This document shows positions 8,620-17,224 of a stretch of 64,000 nucleotides of DNA, piece after piece (position 1 is the stretch's first letter; each line of letters opens with the position of its first letter). A model generated the notes under the pieces. The model worked only from the letters and a program-made list of their open reading frames with translations, was not told the DNA's origin and did not search any database. Made by a program: the position numbers and the translations under genes. The DNA is from Deltaproteobacteria bacterium HGW-Deltaproteobacteria-15 (lineage in GTDB: Bacteria > Desulfobacterota > DSM-4660 > Desulfatiglandales > HGW-15): positions 62,001-126,000 of the forward strand of contig PHBH01000008.1 of NCBI GenBank assembly GCA_002840535.1. The letters run 5' to 3'.

Positions 8620-9284
8620 ATGGCCAGATCCTCTCTGATGATCCTCCTGGGACCGCCGTCACGGCTGGTCCGCCAATCTTTTGCAGGGGTGATTTCTTCA
8701 TAAGCCCTCTCCATGCCGAGAGCCTTCAACCGGTCCCAGATCAACTGCCACGCGCAATCCACGTCCGGGTTGATCTCGCACTTTCCACGGCTCGATCCGC
8801 CGCAAGGCCCGTTCAGCAGCCTTTTGGAGCAACGCGCGATGGGGCAGATCCCTCCGGTCATCCCGAGCACGCAGTCCCCGCAGCCCTGGCATCGTTCAGC
8901 CCATACCCCCTGCCGCTCCGATGCGCCCATGAACTTGGTGTTTAGAGCGGGATACACGGGTTTTTCCTTGAACCGCTTTGCGATTTCCTGGACCCCGCAC
9001 CCGCAGGCCATGGACAGTACGGCATCCGCCTGATCGATCGCGCCGGCCAGTTCCTCGATATATTCCGGATCGCACTGCCGTTCCAGGGTCATCTCCTTCA
9101 CGTCCAGGACCTTCCCCTCCTTCATGAAAGCCGTCTGTATGGCCGAGGAGAGGAGTCCCACTTCCTTCCGGCCTCCTGCGGAACAGACCGTGACGCATTC
9201 GTTGCAGCCCACGAGAAGAATTCGGCCGTAGGGCCGGACATATTCCATCAGTTCAGCCATCGGTTTTCGTTCAGCGGTGATCAT
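8616..9284 (-). CDS. metV: MetV-type Fe-S partner of methylene-THF reductase
   Basis: The ATG at 9284 has a strong ribosome site (AAGGAG, six bases before it) and gives 222 residues; an upstream extension of the frame is repeat DNA and is rejected. The protein belongs to the MetF C-terminal/MetV family with many cysteines: VGCNECVTVCSAGG near residue 25, ACGCGVQEIA, then CQGCGDCVLGMTGGICPIARC and NGPCGGSSRGKCEI, which supply Fe-S and zinc ligands. MetV connects MetF with redox partners. The gene sits between mvhD and metF. A conserved intergenic repeat element lies directly in front of its ribosome site. Confidence 0.9.
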   Translation of the reverse strand: MITAERKPMAELMEYVRPYGRILLVGCNECVTVCSAGGRKEVGLLSSAIQTAFMKEGKVLDVKEMTLERQCDPEYIEELAGAIDQADAVLSMACGCGVQEIAKRFKEKPVYPALNTKFMGASERQGVWAERCQGCGDCVLGMTGGICPIARCSKRLLNGPCGGSSRGKCEINPDVDCAWQLIWDRLKALGMERAYEEITPAKDWRTSRDGGPRRIIREDLAI

Positions 9285-9302
9285 ATATTCTCCTTTATTG
9301 CA

Positions 9303-9345
9303 GCGGAAAACCTGGTCTGTGAGCCAGGTCAAAAACAATGAGCTG
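9303..9345. repeat. Intergenic element, copy A (CCTGGTC family)
   Basis: The plus strand reads GGAAAACCTGGTCTGTGAGCC followed by AGGTCAAAAACAATGAGCT. It aligns with two other intergenic segments, at 27807-27856 (same orientation) and 38335-38388 (reverse orientation), over about 45 bases. The CCTGG/CCAGG pair forms a small hairpin. In this copy the element lies just upstream of the metV ribosome site. Confidence 0.75.
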
Positions 9346-9360
9346 GAATTTTGCAGCAAA

Positions 9361-9548
9361 TTCGAAATCCGAATATCGAAATTCGAAACAAATTCAAAAC
9401 CCAGATGTTCCAATGTTCAAAACGGGTAAGGATTCAGGGATCAAAAGGTTGACGTATTCCCTCATCCTCAATTCCCAGGTTCCGGTCATTTGAATTTTGG
9501 ACATTTTGATATTGTTTCGGATTTCGGATTTCGTGCTTCGGATTTCAG
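9361..9548. repeat. Inverted quasi-tandem repeat (TTCGGATTTCG family) filling the mvhD-metV gap
   Basis: The left arm (9361-9419) is built of short variants of GAAATCCGAA/CGAAATTCGAAAC and continues into TTCAAAACCCAGATGTTCC; the right arm (9490-9548) is the approximate reverse complement (TTTCGGATTTCGGATTTCG). With copy A next to it, this repeat accounts for most of the 330-base gap between mvhD and metV; I see no gene there. It may be a folded, possibly mobile non-coding element. Confidence 0.7.
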
Positions 9549-9615
9549 AAGCCAGCCCTTCCAGGTTCATTCTAAAAAGGCGGCCCTTTGAAGCCGCACC
9601 CTCACTCAGCACTCC

Positions 9616-10050
9616 TCATTCGTTCATTGCTTTTTCGCGTGGCCTTTTCACAGGATTCGGCCCCAGCCGCCGTATATGCTCCGTAAACTCGGCTGCCGTG
9701 GAGGCAAAGCGCTCTCCCATGCCGGCAGACATGGTGAGCATTTCAAGCCGCTCTCCGCCCACGCCGATCTCATCCAGAAGCCGTTTGAAATAGGCCACCC
9801 GGCGGGACGCTTTGATGTTGCCGTCCTTGAAGTGGCAATCCCCTTCCAGACACCCTGCCACGTACACGCCGTCCGCCCCTTTCTGGAAGGCCTTCATAAT
9901 GTGGAGTCCGTCCACCTTACCCGAGCAGGGGACCTTGATGATGTGGACATTGGGAGGGTAACTGATCCTCATGCTTCCGGCCACGTCCGCAGCCGTGTAC
10001 GCGCAGTAATGGCAGCAGAAGGCCACGATAACCGGTTCGAACTGTTCCAC
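9616..10050 (-). CDS. mvhD: MvhD-type hydrogenase/Hdr iron-sulfur subunit
   Basis: A 144-residue protein with the MvhD signature: FCCHYCAYTAADVAG at about 11-25, PCSGKVDGLHIMKAF near 42 and VAGCLEGDCHF near 64, giving the [2Fe-2S] cysteines. MvhD passes electrons between HdrA and a partner such as a hydrogenase or, here, the MetVF complex. The start is GTG at 10050, sharing one base with the hdrA stop (TAGTG), so translation is coupled. The context HdrA-MvhD-MetV-MetF matches complexes described for acetogens and proposed for sulfate reducers. Confidence 0.92.
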   Translation of the reverse strand: MEQFEPVIVAFCCHYCAYTAADVAGSMRISYPPNVHIIKVPCSGKVDGLHIMKAFQKGADGVYVAGCLEGDCHFKDGNIKASRRVAYFKRLLDEIGVGGERLEMLTMSAGMGERFASTAAEFTEHIRRLGPNPVKRPREKAMNE

Positions 10051-13000
10051 TAGAGTATCCTTTCCAGAAGGCCGTCGAGTTTGGCCGAGATCTGGTCATC
10101 CTCGTACTGCATGAGTTGGATGGCCTTTGCAGGACATGCTGCGGCGCAGACTCCGCAGCCGTGACACTTGGCCGGGTCGATTTCGGAGTAGCCGTCCGCA
10201 TTGATAAAGGGCACTCCAAAAGGGCATGCCCGGACACATATGAGACAGGCGGCGCATTTTTTGCCGTCCACCCTGGCAATGGAACCGCCCAGGTTGATGG
10301 TGTTCCTTGCGAGCATGGTCTGCGCCCGTCCGGCCGCGGCCTGGGCCTGGGCAATGGACTCCCGTATCGTCTTGGGCGCATGAGTCGTTCCGGCGGCAAA
10401 GAAACCCGGGACCGGCAAATCCACCGGGCGGAGCTTGATATGGTCTTCCAGGAAGAACCCCGCCGGATTGCGGGGAAGCCGGAAGATCATGGCCAGATCC
10501 TCCGCCCCTTCCTCATCGGGAACCATGCCGGTGCTCAAGGCAAGGCAATCTGCGGCCACAGCCACTTTCCTGCCCAGAACCGGATCCGTGAAAGTCACCC
10601 GGACCCCGGCACCGTCGGCTTTCACTTCGGGTTTTTCCTGCTCATCGTAGCGGAAGAAAAGAACCCCCTTCTCCCGGGCCTTCCGGTAGTAGTTTTCTTG
10701 AAAGCCGTATGTTCGCATGTCCCTGAAAAGAACGTTTATCTGCACGTCAGGGTTTGATTCCAATAATCGCAATGCGTTCTTGATGGCAGACTGGCAGCAG
10801 ACACGCGAGCAGGTGGGATTTTCAGGGGATCGAGATCCCGCGCACTGAATCATCACGACGCTCTTCCATTCCTTCGCCTTCTCAGGAGAATCTTCGAGCA
10901 ACCGGTCCAGATCGAACTGGGTCACTACAGCTTCATGCTTGTCCAGGAGGTACTCGGCAGGTCTGATTGGAGCGGCCCCGGTCGCCAGGATGGTGACCCC
11001 GTGCGTGATCTGCCGGTAAAACATCTGCGGGCCTGCCTGAAGGCCGGTCTTGAACAGCCCCGGCATTCCGCTGTGATCCACGATCATGGCACGTGTGAGG
11101 ACCTGGATGTTCGCGTGATGCATGGTGCGCTCGATCAAATCGGCCATGTATTTCTTGACGTCTTCCCCCTCCAGGGTCCTTCGGATCTGACCTGCAATCC
11201 CGCCAAGCTTTGCGGACCTCTCCACGAGGTAGACGCGGAACCCCTGATCAGCCAGGCTCAAAGCCGAATTCATTCCCGCAACCCCGCCGCCCACAACCAG
11301 GATGTTTTTGTTCATCGGCAGGACATGCTCTTTCAGTGGATGGGCAAGGGCCACACTGAAGACGGCCATGCGGATCAGGTCCCTGGCCTTGTCCATTGCT
11401 TCGAGCGGAGTTCCCTGGTGCACCCATGTGTTCTGGTCGCGCACATTGGCCATCTCAACGAGATATTTGTTCAGACCGGCCTTTCGAATCGTGTCCTGGA
11501 AAAGGGTTTCATGGGTCCTGGGCGAGCACCCGCCGATCACCACTCGGTTGAGTTTCTTGTCAACGATCGTTTTTCGGATCAGCTCCAGGGATTCCATGGA
11601 GCAGCCGCGGCCTACTGTTCGGGACTCCTTCACCTGGGGGAGGCTCGATGCATACTGTACGAGTCCCGTGACGTCGATGACCCCCTCGATGTTGTTTCCG
11701 CACTCGCACACGAATACCCCGACCCTCGGCGGTTCCTGGGTCACATCCCGCTCAGGCGGAATTCCGTTTTCCTCTCCGGCCCGTTCTTCGTTCGTTTCCA
11801 GAAACGCGGAGGCCATGCAGGCTGCCGCGCTTGCCTGAACCATGGTCTCAGGGATATCCTTCGGGCTCTCCAGAAGACCGCACACGTAGATTCCGGGCCT
11901 GGAGCTTGCAACGGGATTGAAACTGCCGGTTTTTACAAACCGGTGTTCGTCGATTTCGATGCCAAGCTTCTCCGCCAGGTTGCTGAACTCGTCGGGAACG
12001 ACAAAACCGGTGGAAAGGACGACCATATCGAAGAGTTCCTTCCTGATCATGGCGTCGCCCGCCGAGAGATAAGAAATGGACAGGTCATCGGATCCCGGCG
12101 CGGGCTCTACGGTGTGGGGCCTGGATCTGACCAGGCGGACCCCATACTCGTCGACCGCACGCTGGAGGTACTGCTCGTAATCCTTGCCCGAAGTCCTCAT
12201 GTCCATGTAGAAGATGACCGTTTCGATATCGTTCTGGTATCTCTCCTTGGTCACCATGGCTTCCTTGAGCGCGAACATGCAGCAGGCACTCGAGCAATAG
12301 GGCAAACAGGGTTCCTTGACGCTTCTGGAGCCAACGCACTGAATCCATGCGATTCTTCTGGGTTGCTTCCCGTCAGAAGGCCTGGTCAGCCGCCCGGCGG
12401 TTGGTCCGGAGGCCGAGAGGATGGTTTCGTAATCCAGAGCCGTAACGACATTGCTGCAAACGGAGTATCCGTACCCTTCCAGAAGAGCGGGGTCGAAGGT
12501 GCGCGCTCCTGTTGCGAGTACAATGGAGCCTACATCGTATTCCGAGGTTTTTTCCGCTTCTCCAAGGACGATAGCCCCGGCCCGGCAGACCTTCACCAGT
12601 CCTTCCGGGTCCGTGCACTTTTCTATATCGATGGAATAGGCGTAAGGGGTTGCGCGCGGATATCGCATGCACGTTGGCGCCCGGTGATCCAGGCCCGGTG
12701 TGAATCGGACGCACTCCGGGAAAGCGTTCAGGCACTCCCCGCATGCCGTGCATTTCTCGAGATCGATGAAACGGGGGCTTGTCTTGAGAACCGCCTTGAA
12801 TTTTCCCGCCTGACCCTCCAGGCTGGACAGCTGCGTCATGGGGAGGAGTTCCACATGAAGCTGCCTGCCGCTTTCTGCAAGATGGGGAGAAAGGGTGCAC
12901 AGATCGCAGTTGTTGGTTGGAAAAGTGCGGTCCAGCCGGGTCATCAGTCCCCCGATGGCCGGTTCCTTGTCGATCAGAAGGACGTCCCTCCCGGATTCCG

Positions 13001-13088
13001 CCAGGTCGAGCGCCGCTTTGATCCCACCCAGCCCGGCGCCGATCACCAGCACTTTGCTCTTCTCTTGGTAAAGACCTGAATCATTCAT
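10050..13088 (-). CDS. hdrA: Double-length HdrA-like FAD/Fe-S protein
   Basis: At 1012 residues this is a tandem of two HdrA modules. Module 1 has the FAD motif VIGAGLGGIKAALDLAESG at the N-terminus, NCDLCTLSP, a ferredoxin-like CTACGECLNAFPEC and CPYCSSACC. Module 2 begins near residue 590 (VVGGGVAGMNSALSLADQG) and has TCSRVCCQSAIK and a C-terminal 2[4Fe-4S] ferredoxin domain (CAACLICVRACPFG and CHGCGVCAAACPAKA). HdrA is the flavin subunit that can bifurcate electrons. The separate MvhD and MetVF downstream suggest transfer to or from methylene-THF reduction. The first ferredoxin site, with Phe-Pro before its last Cys, is unusual. Confidence 0.92.
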   Translation of the reverse strand: MNDSGLYQEKSKVLVIGAGLGGIKAALDLAESGRDVLLIDKEPAIGGLMTRLDRTFPTNNCDLCTLSPHLAESGRQLHVELLPMTQLSSLEGQAGKFKAVLKTSPRFIDLEKCTACGECLNAFPECVRFTPGLDHRAPTCMRYPRATPYAYSIDIEKCTDPEGLVKVCRAGAIVLGEAEKTSEYDVGSIVLATGARTFDPALLEGYGYSVCSNVVTALDYETILSASGPTAGRLTRPSDGKQPRRIAWIQCVGSRSVKEPCLPYCSSACCMFALKEAMVTKERYQNDIETVIFYMDMRTSGKDYEQYLQRAVDEYGVRLVRSRPHTVEPAPGSDDLSISYLSAGDAMIRKELFDMVVLSTGFVVPDEFSNLAEKLGIEIDEHRFVKTGSFNPVASSRPGIYVCGLLESPKDIPETMVQASAAACMASAFLETNEERAGEENGIPPERDVTQEPPRVGVFVCECGNNIEGVIDVTGLVQYASSLPQVKESRTVGRGCSMESLELIRKTIVDKKLNRVVIGGCSPRTHETLFQDTIRKAGLNKYLVEMANVRDQNTWVHQGTPLEAMDKARDLIRMAVFSVALAHPLKEHVLPMNKNILVVGGGVAGMNSALSLADQGFRVYLVERSAKLGGIAGQIRRTLEGEDVKKYMADLIERTMHHANIQVLTRAMIVDHSGMPGLFKTGLQAGPQMFYRQITHGVTILATGAAPIRPAEYLLDKHEAVVTQFDLDRLLEDSPEKAKEWKSVVMIQCAGSRSPENPTCSRVCCQSAIKNALRLLESNPDVQINVLFRDMRTYGFQENYYRKAREKGVLFFRYDEQEKPEVKADGAGVRVTFTDPVLGRKVAVAADCLALSTGMVPDEEGAEDLAMIFRLPRNPAGFFLEDHIKLRPVDLPVPGFFAAGTTHAPKTIRESIAQAQAAAGRAQTMLARNTINLGGSIARVDGKKCAACLICVRACPFGVPFINADGYSEIDPAKCHGCGVCAAACPAKAIQLMQYEDDQISAKLDGLLERIL

Positions 13089-13183
13089 GTTTCCAGAGTT
13101 TCCTTTTCCCTCATCCGACGAATCCGGAAAAAACAGCAGCCCGTGTTTCGGAAGGACTTGTTCGGTTCGTGGTCATTGATTTT

Positions 13184-14056
13184 TCAGATTTCAGCATAAT
13201 CCAGGATGGTAGAGAGCCGATGCTCCCAGCCGAGCGTCACGATCTGCACGCCCCCGGCAAGGGATTTCAGGTGCTTTATCGTCTCCCCTGCAATCACGAA
13301 ACCTTCCATTTCCCTGTTCTTCGCCTGCCGCATGCGTTTGATCAGGTGCTCCGGAATAAAAGCGCCGGGTTCGTAAGTGGCCATGTACCTGGCAATGCCC
13401 ACGGTTTTGAGCAGAAACACGGTTGGAATCAGGACAGCCCCCAGTCCTTTTGCCTTTTCAGCAAAGGTTGAGAAGCGGTCCACATCGAAAACCGGCGGGC
13501 AGAGAATGAATCGAGCCCCGGCCTCCACCATTTTTCGTGCAGCCTCAATCTCAGAATCGAGGGACTTCTCGTCCACAGACGGTCTTATGGTGCATCCCAC
13601 AGTGAAACTCGGGTTGCCATTCAGTTCTGAGCCCGCAATGTCTACACCGTTTTGGAGGCATCGGATTGCGCCGAAGAGGCTGATTTCATCCAGGTCGTCA
13701 ACGCACTTGGCATTTACGTGGTCCCCCTGAGACATATCCTCCCCGCGGACCACCACGAGAGCCTGCACGCCGAGTACATGAGCGGCAAGAAGGTCTCCCT
13801 GGAGCGCCATCCTGTTTCGATCTCTGGCGTAGACATGGATGATTGGTTCCAGGCCCTGCTGGCGCATGATCGCACCGCCGGCAAGAGCGCTCATACGCAT
13901 GACCCCGTTGTCCATGTCCGGGATTACTACCGCGTGAATGCGCCCCTTGATGCGGCGGGCATTGTTCACCATTTCGGAGACGTTGACGCCTTTGGGCGTA
14001 TTCATCTGGGCCAGGATTACGAATTCACCCGTTGATAAACATTTCTGAAAGTCCAT
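13184..14056 (-). CDS. Second MetF-like methylenetetrahydrofolate reductase
   Basis: The ATG at 14056 has AGGGA just upstream and gives 290 residues; a longer frame to 14152 lies in the promoter region. The protein is a paralogue of the MetF at 7699-8619, sharing the core pattern HVYARDRNRMALQGDLLAAHVLG and VVRGEDMSQGDH. It is the first gene of the operon that continues with HdrA, MvhD, MetV and MetF. Two MetF-type proteins in one operon could mean two isoenzymes, or that this one works on a different C1 carrier or is regulatory. A sigma54-type promoter lies about 70 bases upstream of the gene. Confidence 0.85.
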   Translation of the reverse strand: MDFQKCLSTGEFVILAQMNTPKGVNVSEMVNNARRIKGRIHAVVIPDMDNGVMRMSALAGGAIMRQQGLEPIIHVYARDRNRMALQGDLLAAHVLGVQALVVVRGEDMSQGDHVNAKCVDDLDEISLFGAIRCLQNGVDIAGSELNGNPSFTVGCTIRPSVDEKSLDSEIEAARKMVEAGARFILCPPVFDVDRFSTFAEKAKGLGAVLIPTVFLLKTVGIARYMATYEPGAFIPEHLIKRMRQAKNREMEGFVIAGETIKHLKSLAGGVQIVTLGWEHRLSTILDYAEI

Positions 14057-14135
14057 AGTGTCCCTTTCGTATTCCCGTGAGAACGAATGGATCAAAGCTT
14101 TCGGTTTCAGGCTTCTTGATCGAGGCAATGCCATC

Positions 14136-14151
14136 TGCATCGGCCATGCCA
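14136..14151 (-). promoter_or_regulatory. Predicted sigma54 (-24/-12) promoter for the MetF2-Hdr-MetVF operon
   Basis: On the minus strand the site reads TGGCATGGCCGATGCA: GG and GC separated by exactly ten bases, close to the sigma54 consensus. Transcription would begin near 14125, about 70 bases before the MetF2 start. It has the same half-sites (TGGCATG....ATGC) as the predicted promoter at 16152-16167, and the gene between them encodes a sigma54-type activator. Confidence 0.72.
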
Positions 14152-14239
14152 TTTGCGGCGGAATGATCCTGGTAAGTAGAACTATCGAATTTTATGGAAC
14201 TTAAGACGTGACGGCGCAAACTCGTTTGTTCCGGAAGGT

Positions 14240-14317
14240 TGCAGCAACATTGCAGATGAGCATCGGGTGCAGTGATAGTGAATTGCAGGAATGCAGCGAG
14301 CACCATTGACAATGCAG
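14240..14317. promoter_or_regulatory. Cluster of six TGCAG boxes, candidate enhancer for the sigma54 activator
   Basis: TGCAG occurs at 14240, 14251, 14268, 14284, 14292 and 14313, six times in 78 bases. The cluster is about 90-165 bases upstream of the -24 element at 14136-14151, where activator binding sites of sigma54 promoters normally lie. Similar TTGCA-containing sites lie upstream of the divergent promoter at 16152. The assignment is inference from position and repetition. Confidence 0.5.
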
Positions 14318-14607
14318 TTGAGCCGGACTAATTTAATTCCCATCCGGAAATGGGGTCCGGATTCGCGCAATCATCTGCCGGCCGTCAGCCGATATTGAGC
14401 AAGACACCTCCAGCGGATGTGTTACGGCCCCCCCGATTTTGCATCCATAAAAGACCTGCAAATGATGGGAAGCGCTCAGCTGTCTACTCTTCGCAGCCGG
14501 CTGCTGCGAATGGGGGGCCGCTTTTTAGCGCCTGTCTCAATTTGCCTAGGCGAATCCGAAAACCGTTTGCAGACAAGTACCAGCTTAGGAGCGAATAACT
14601 GAACATA
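14318..14607. other. Non-coding stretch upstream of the sigma54 activator gene
   Basis: Together with 14057-14317 this makes a 550-base gene-free region between divergent transcription units. Short reading frames here have no recognisable features. A small inverted repeat (CATCCGGAAATGGGGTCCGG) occurs near 14340. No clear promoter for the activator gene was found. Confidence 0.5.
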
Positions 14608-15996
14608 ATGGAGAACCAGACTAAAATTATCCTGGACAGCATTGCGGACGGCGTTTTCACGGTAGACTCCGAACTGAAGATAACTTCATTCAACCGCTCT
14701 GCGGAGAAGATAACGGGAATCATGAAAGAGGCGGCCGTCGGCCGCTACTGCTGGGAGGTGTTCAAGGCCAGCATCTGCGAGAAACGGTGTGCATTGAAAC
14801 ATACGATGGACACCGGCCGGTCTATGGTGAACCAGTCCGTGTACATCGTGAATCTCGAAGGCGAACAGGTGCCTATCAGCATCTCTACCGCTCTCTTGAA
14901 AGACGGACAGGGAAACGTGATCGGAGGCGTGGAAACCTTCCGGGACCTGAGTATGGTGGAAGAGCTCAGAAGACAGCTTTCCGGCAGACATTCCTTCCAG
15001 GACATCATCAGCAAGAACAAAGAAATGCAAAGACTCTTCGGAATGCTGGAGCAGGTATCCGAAAGCGATGCCACTGTCCTCATTCAGGGAGAGAGCGGCA
15101 CAGGCAAGGAACTTTTTGCCAAGGCTATCCACTCCCTGGGCCCGCGGAAAAATGGACCCATGATTACCATCAATTGCGGCTCCCTGCCTGACACGCTCCT
15201 GGAATCCGAGCTCTTCGGCTACGAAAAGGGCGCTCATAGCACCGCTTTCAAGGACAAACCCGGTCGCTTGACCCTTGCAAATGGAGGGACCCTTTTCCTG
15301 GACGAAATAGGGGATATCTCTCCAGCCCTGCAGGTTCGTCTGTTGCGGGTTCTTCAGGACAAGACCTACGAACCCCTTGGGAGCACCAAGGCCCAAAAAA
15401 CGGATGTACGGATCGTTGCAGCCACCAACAAGAACCTGGAAGAACTGGTCCGTGAGGGTAAGTTCAGGCAGGACCTGTACTACCGGATCAACGTTGTCAA
15501 GATGGTCCTGCCCCCGCTCAGGGAGAGAAGGGAGGATATCCCCCTTCTCGTGGACCACTTCATCCGCAAGTTCAATCGCTTGAGCGGCAGGGAAATACAG
15601 GGCATGTCTTTGGAAGTGATGCCTCTTCTCATGTCCCATGATTTTCCGGGCAACATCAGGGAGCTTGAGAACATCATCGAGTACGCTACGGTCGTCAGCA
15701 AGAACGGCCACATCGGAATCGAGCACCTCCCCGATGCCTTAAGGAAGGGCCAGAACATCAGTATGGACGAAGCATCCAGCAGGAGTGAAACCAAAGAGAT
15801 GTCCTTTGATGAGATAGAAAGAAATTTTTACAGTGAAGCCTTGAGGCAGAACAACTGGAAGAGGGCCGCAACCGCAGCGCAATTAGGCATCCATCCGACT
15901 ACCCTCTGGCGAAAGATGAAGAAACTCAACATCGAGACGCCTGAGAAGGCCGGAAGAAAGATGCTGGATGATTACATCCAGCGAAACTCCGAATAA
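14608..15996 (+). CDS. PAS-AAA+ sigma54-type transcriptional activator with atypical GAFTGA loop
   Basis: The 462-residue protein has an N-terminal PAS domain (about 1-125) with two cysteine-containing segments (YCWEVFKASICEKRC), an AAA+ domain (about 135-375) with Walker A GESGTGKE near residue 162, Walker B GGTLFLDEIGD and the sensor region FRQDLYYRIN, and a Fis-type helix-turn-helix (about 425-450, RAATAAQLGIHPTTLWRKM). The loop that contacts sigma54, normally GAFTGA, reads GAHSTA at residues 208-213. The Cys cluster in the PAS domain suggests redox or metal sensing. It lies between two operons with sigma54-like promoters and resembles, in context, the regulator of the Desulfovibrio ORP genes. 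Confidence 0.9.
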   Translation: MENQTKIILDSIADGVFTVDSELKITSFNRSAEKITGIMKEAAVGRYCWEVFKASICEKRCALKHTMDTGRSMVNQSVYIVNLEGEQVPISISTALLKDGQGNVIGGVETFRDLSMVEELRRQLSGRHSFQDIISKNKEMQRLFGMLEQVSESDATVLIQGESGTGKELFAKAIHSLGPRKNGPMITINCGSLPDTLLESELFGYEKGAHSTAFKDKPGRLTLANGGTLFLDEIGDISPALQVRLLRVLQDKTYEPLGSTKAQKTDVRIVAATNKNLEELVREGKFRQDLYYRINVVKMVLPPLRERREDIPLLVDHFIRKFNRLSGREIQGMSLEVMPLLMSHDFPGNIRELENIIEYATVVSKNGHIGIEHLPDALRKGQNISMDEASSRSETKEMSFDEIERNFYSEALRQNNWKRAATAAQLGIHPTTLWRKMKKLNIETPEKAGRKMLDDYIQRNSE

Positions 15997-16008
15997 GAGA
16001 CTTAATAT

Positions 16009-16050
16009 TTGCAATACTGCATTATGTTTGAACTCTGGGATTGCAATAAT
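16009..16050. promoter_or_regulatory. Candidate upstream activator sites for the NifX-like operon
   Basis: TTGCAATACTGCAT at 16009-16022 and ATTGCAATAAT at 16040-16050 (core ATTGCAAT is self-complementary) lie about 105-145 bases before the -24 element at 16152. Both contain TTGCA, as does the TGCAG cluster upstream of the opposite operon. Binding is inferred only. Confidence 0.4.
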
Positions 16051-16151
16051 GAAAACCCGGCGGAGTGAAATCTCCTCCCCTTTGAATCCTCTCTCCTATG
16101 ACTTTTGTATAAATCTAATTATCACGGAAACTTGTAAGAATCCAGCTTCTG

Positions 16152-16167
16152 TGGCATGAATAATGCT
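16152..16167 (+). promoter_or_regulatory. Predicted sigma54 (-24/-12) promoter of the NifX-like/Mrp operon
   Basis: The site TGGCATGAATAATGCT has GG and GC separated by exactly ten bases and matches the sigma54 consensus well. It is 74 bases upstream of the first NifX-like gene and follows the activator gene. Its half-sites match those of the minus-strand promoter at 14136-14151. Confidence 0.78.
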
Positions 16168-16240
16168 GAATCGCGAGGCAGTTGTCCATTTCTTGCGCTT
16201 TCTTTCGAAAACGTGAAGAAAGGACGTCAGGAGGTCAGAG

Positions 16241-16603
16241 ATGCGAATCGCGATCACTTCCCAGGGCGCGACTCTGGATTCTGAAGTAGACTCCAGATTC
16301 GGAAGGGCGGCAAATTTTCTGGTGGTGGATACGGATACCATGAACCTGCTGGTGGTAGAGAACACGCAAAGCTTGAACCTGCCGCAGGGCGCAGGGATTC
16401 AAGCCGCGCAGAACATTCTTCCACACAAGCCGGAAGCAGTTCTTACCGGAAATTGCGGGCCTAAAGCCTTTCGGATCCTGCAGGCATCGGGCATCAAGGT
16501 GGTCACCGGCGTGAATGGCAAGGTTTCCGATGCCGTTAAAGGCTTCCTTGAAGGCAAGTATATGCCGGCTGATAGTGCCAATGTCGAAGGGCATTGGGGA
16601 TAA
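16241..16603 (+). CDS. NifX/ORP-type small protein 1 (dinitrogenase FeMo-cofactor family)
   Basis: A 120-residue single-domain protein of the Nitro_FeMo-Co family: MRIAITSQG, SRFGRAANFLVVD, a central PEAVLTGNCGPKAF, and the ending VVTGVNGKVSDAV are typical of NifX/MTH1175-like proteins. Relatives bind Fe-S or Mo-Cu clusters, for example ORP of Desulfovibrio. A strong AGGAGG precedes the ATG. It is the first gene after the predicted sigma54 promoter. No nitrogenase genes are nearby, so a nitrogen-fixation role is unlikely. Confidence 0.88.
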   Translation: MRIAITSQGATLDSEVDSRFGRAANFLVVDTDTMNLLVVENTQSLNLPQGAGIQAAQNILPHKPEAVLTGNCGPKAFRILQASGIKVVTGVNGKVSDAVKGFLEGKYMPADSANVEGHWG

Positions 16604-16701
16604 TCTCTAAACAGCGGTGGTCTGAACAAGTATTCCATCTCTGATGGACTCCTGGGGCAACAGGCAGGAGTCCTCTTGATTCGAATTGAGGGTGATTGTC
16701 C

Positions 16702-17127
16702 ATGAGATTAGCGTTTCCCGTATGGGAGAACAGGATATCCCCTGTGCTCGACACGGCCACCCGGCTCCTGATTGTGGATGTCGAAGATCATGGCGAGCTG
16801 TCCCGCTCGGAAATTTTGCTGGATGAGAGGGATGTCTCGCGAAAATGCCGAAAAATCCGGAGTCTCGGTGTGAATGGACTTATCTGCGGGGCGGTAACGC
16901 GGCGACTGTCCGATATGCTCCAGGATTCCGGCATTCACATAATCCCTGGTGTTTCCGGCCACCCGGATGAGGTTATCGACGCATGCCTGGAAGGAAGATT
17001 GGCCGACTCCAAATTCCTGATGCCGGGCTGGAATGTGAACGGCCTGGAGGAGGGGATCAAAGGACTCAATCTGAAAGCCCGGGAAAAGAGAAAGCCGGAA
17101 AGCCCGGGTTCAAATCGAAAGGCGTGA
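16702..17127 (+). CDS. NifX/ORP-type small protein 2
   Basis: The ATG at 16702, with GAGGG nine bases upstream, gives 141 residues; a TTG at 16696 is less likely. The fold pattern matches the same family as the preceding gene (MRLAFPVWENRISPVLDTA, then LICGAVTRRLSDML and IIPGVSGHPDEVIDACLEG). The conserved start ISPVFD-type motif is present as ISPVLDTA. The C-terminal 25 residues are basic and probably disordered. It is the second of three family members in this cluster, which suggests a multi-subunit or cluster-carrier system. Confidence 0.82.
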   Translation: MRLAFPVWENRISPVLDTATRLLIVDVEDHGELSRSEILLDERDVSRKCRKIRSLGVNGLICGAVTRRLSDMLQDSGIHIIPGVSGHPDEVIDACLEGRLADSKFLMPGWNVNGLEEGIKGLNLKAREKRKPESPGSNRKA

Positions 17128-17224
17128 CGCGTGGTGACGAAATTCCAATAACTTTACTTGTTACCCAATACCGTGCGTAACGCATAACACATTATGTTTT
17201 TCACCCAGAGGAGGATTTTTGGAA

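Noticed and set aside
10935..13079. 714-codon plus-strand frame antisense to hdrA
   Set aside because: HdrA on the other strand has full cofactor motifs; the antisense product has no recognisable domain.
14290..14310. TGGTGCTCGCTGCAT on the minus strand as a second sigma54 promoter
   Set aside because: The GG to GC spacing is eight bases instead of ten.
14350..14598. 82-codon plus-strand reading frame upstream of the activator gene
   Set aside because: No ribosome site, low-complexity composition, and it lies in a regulatory region between divergent operons.
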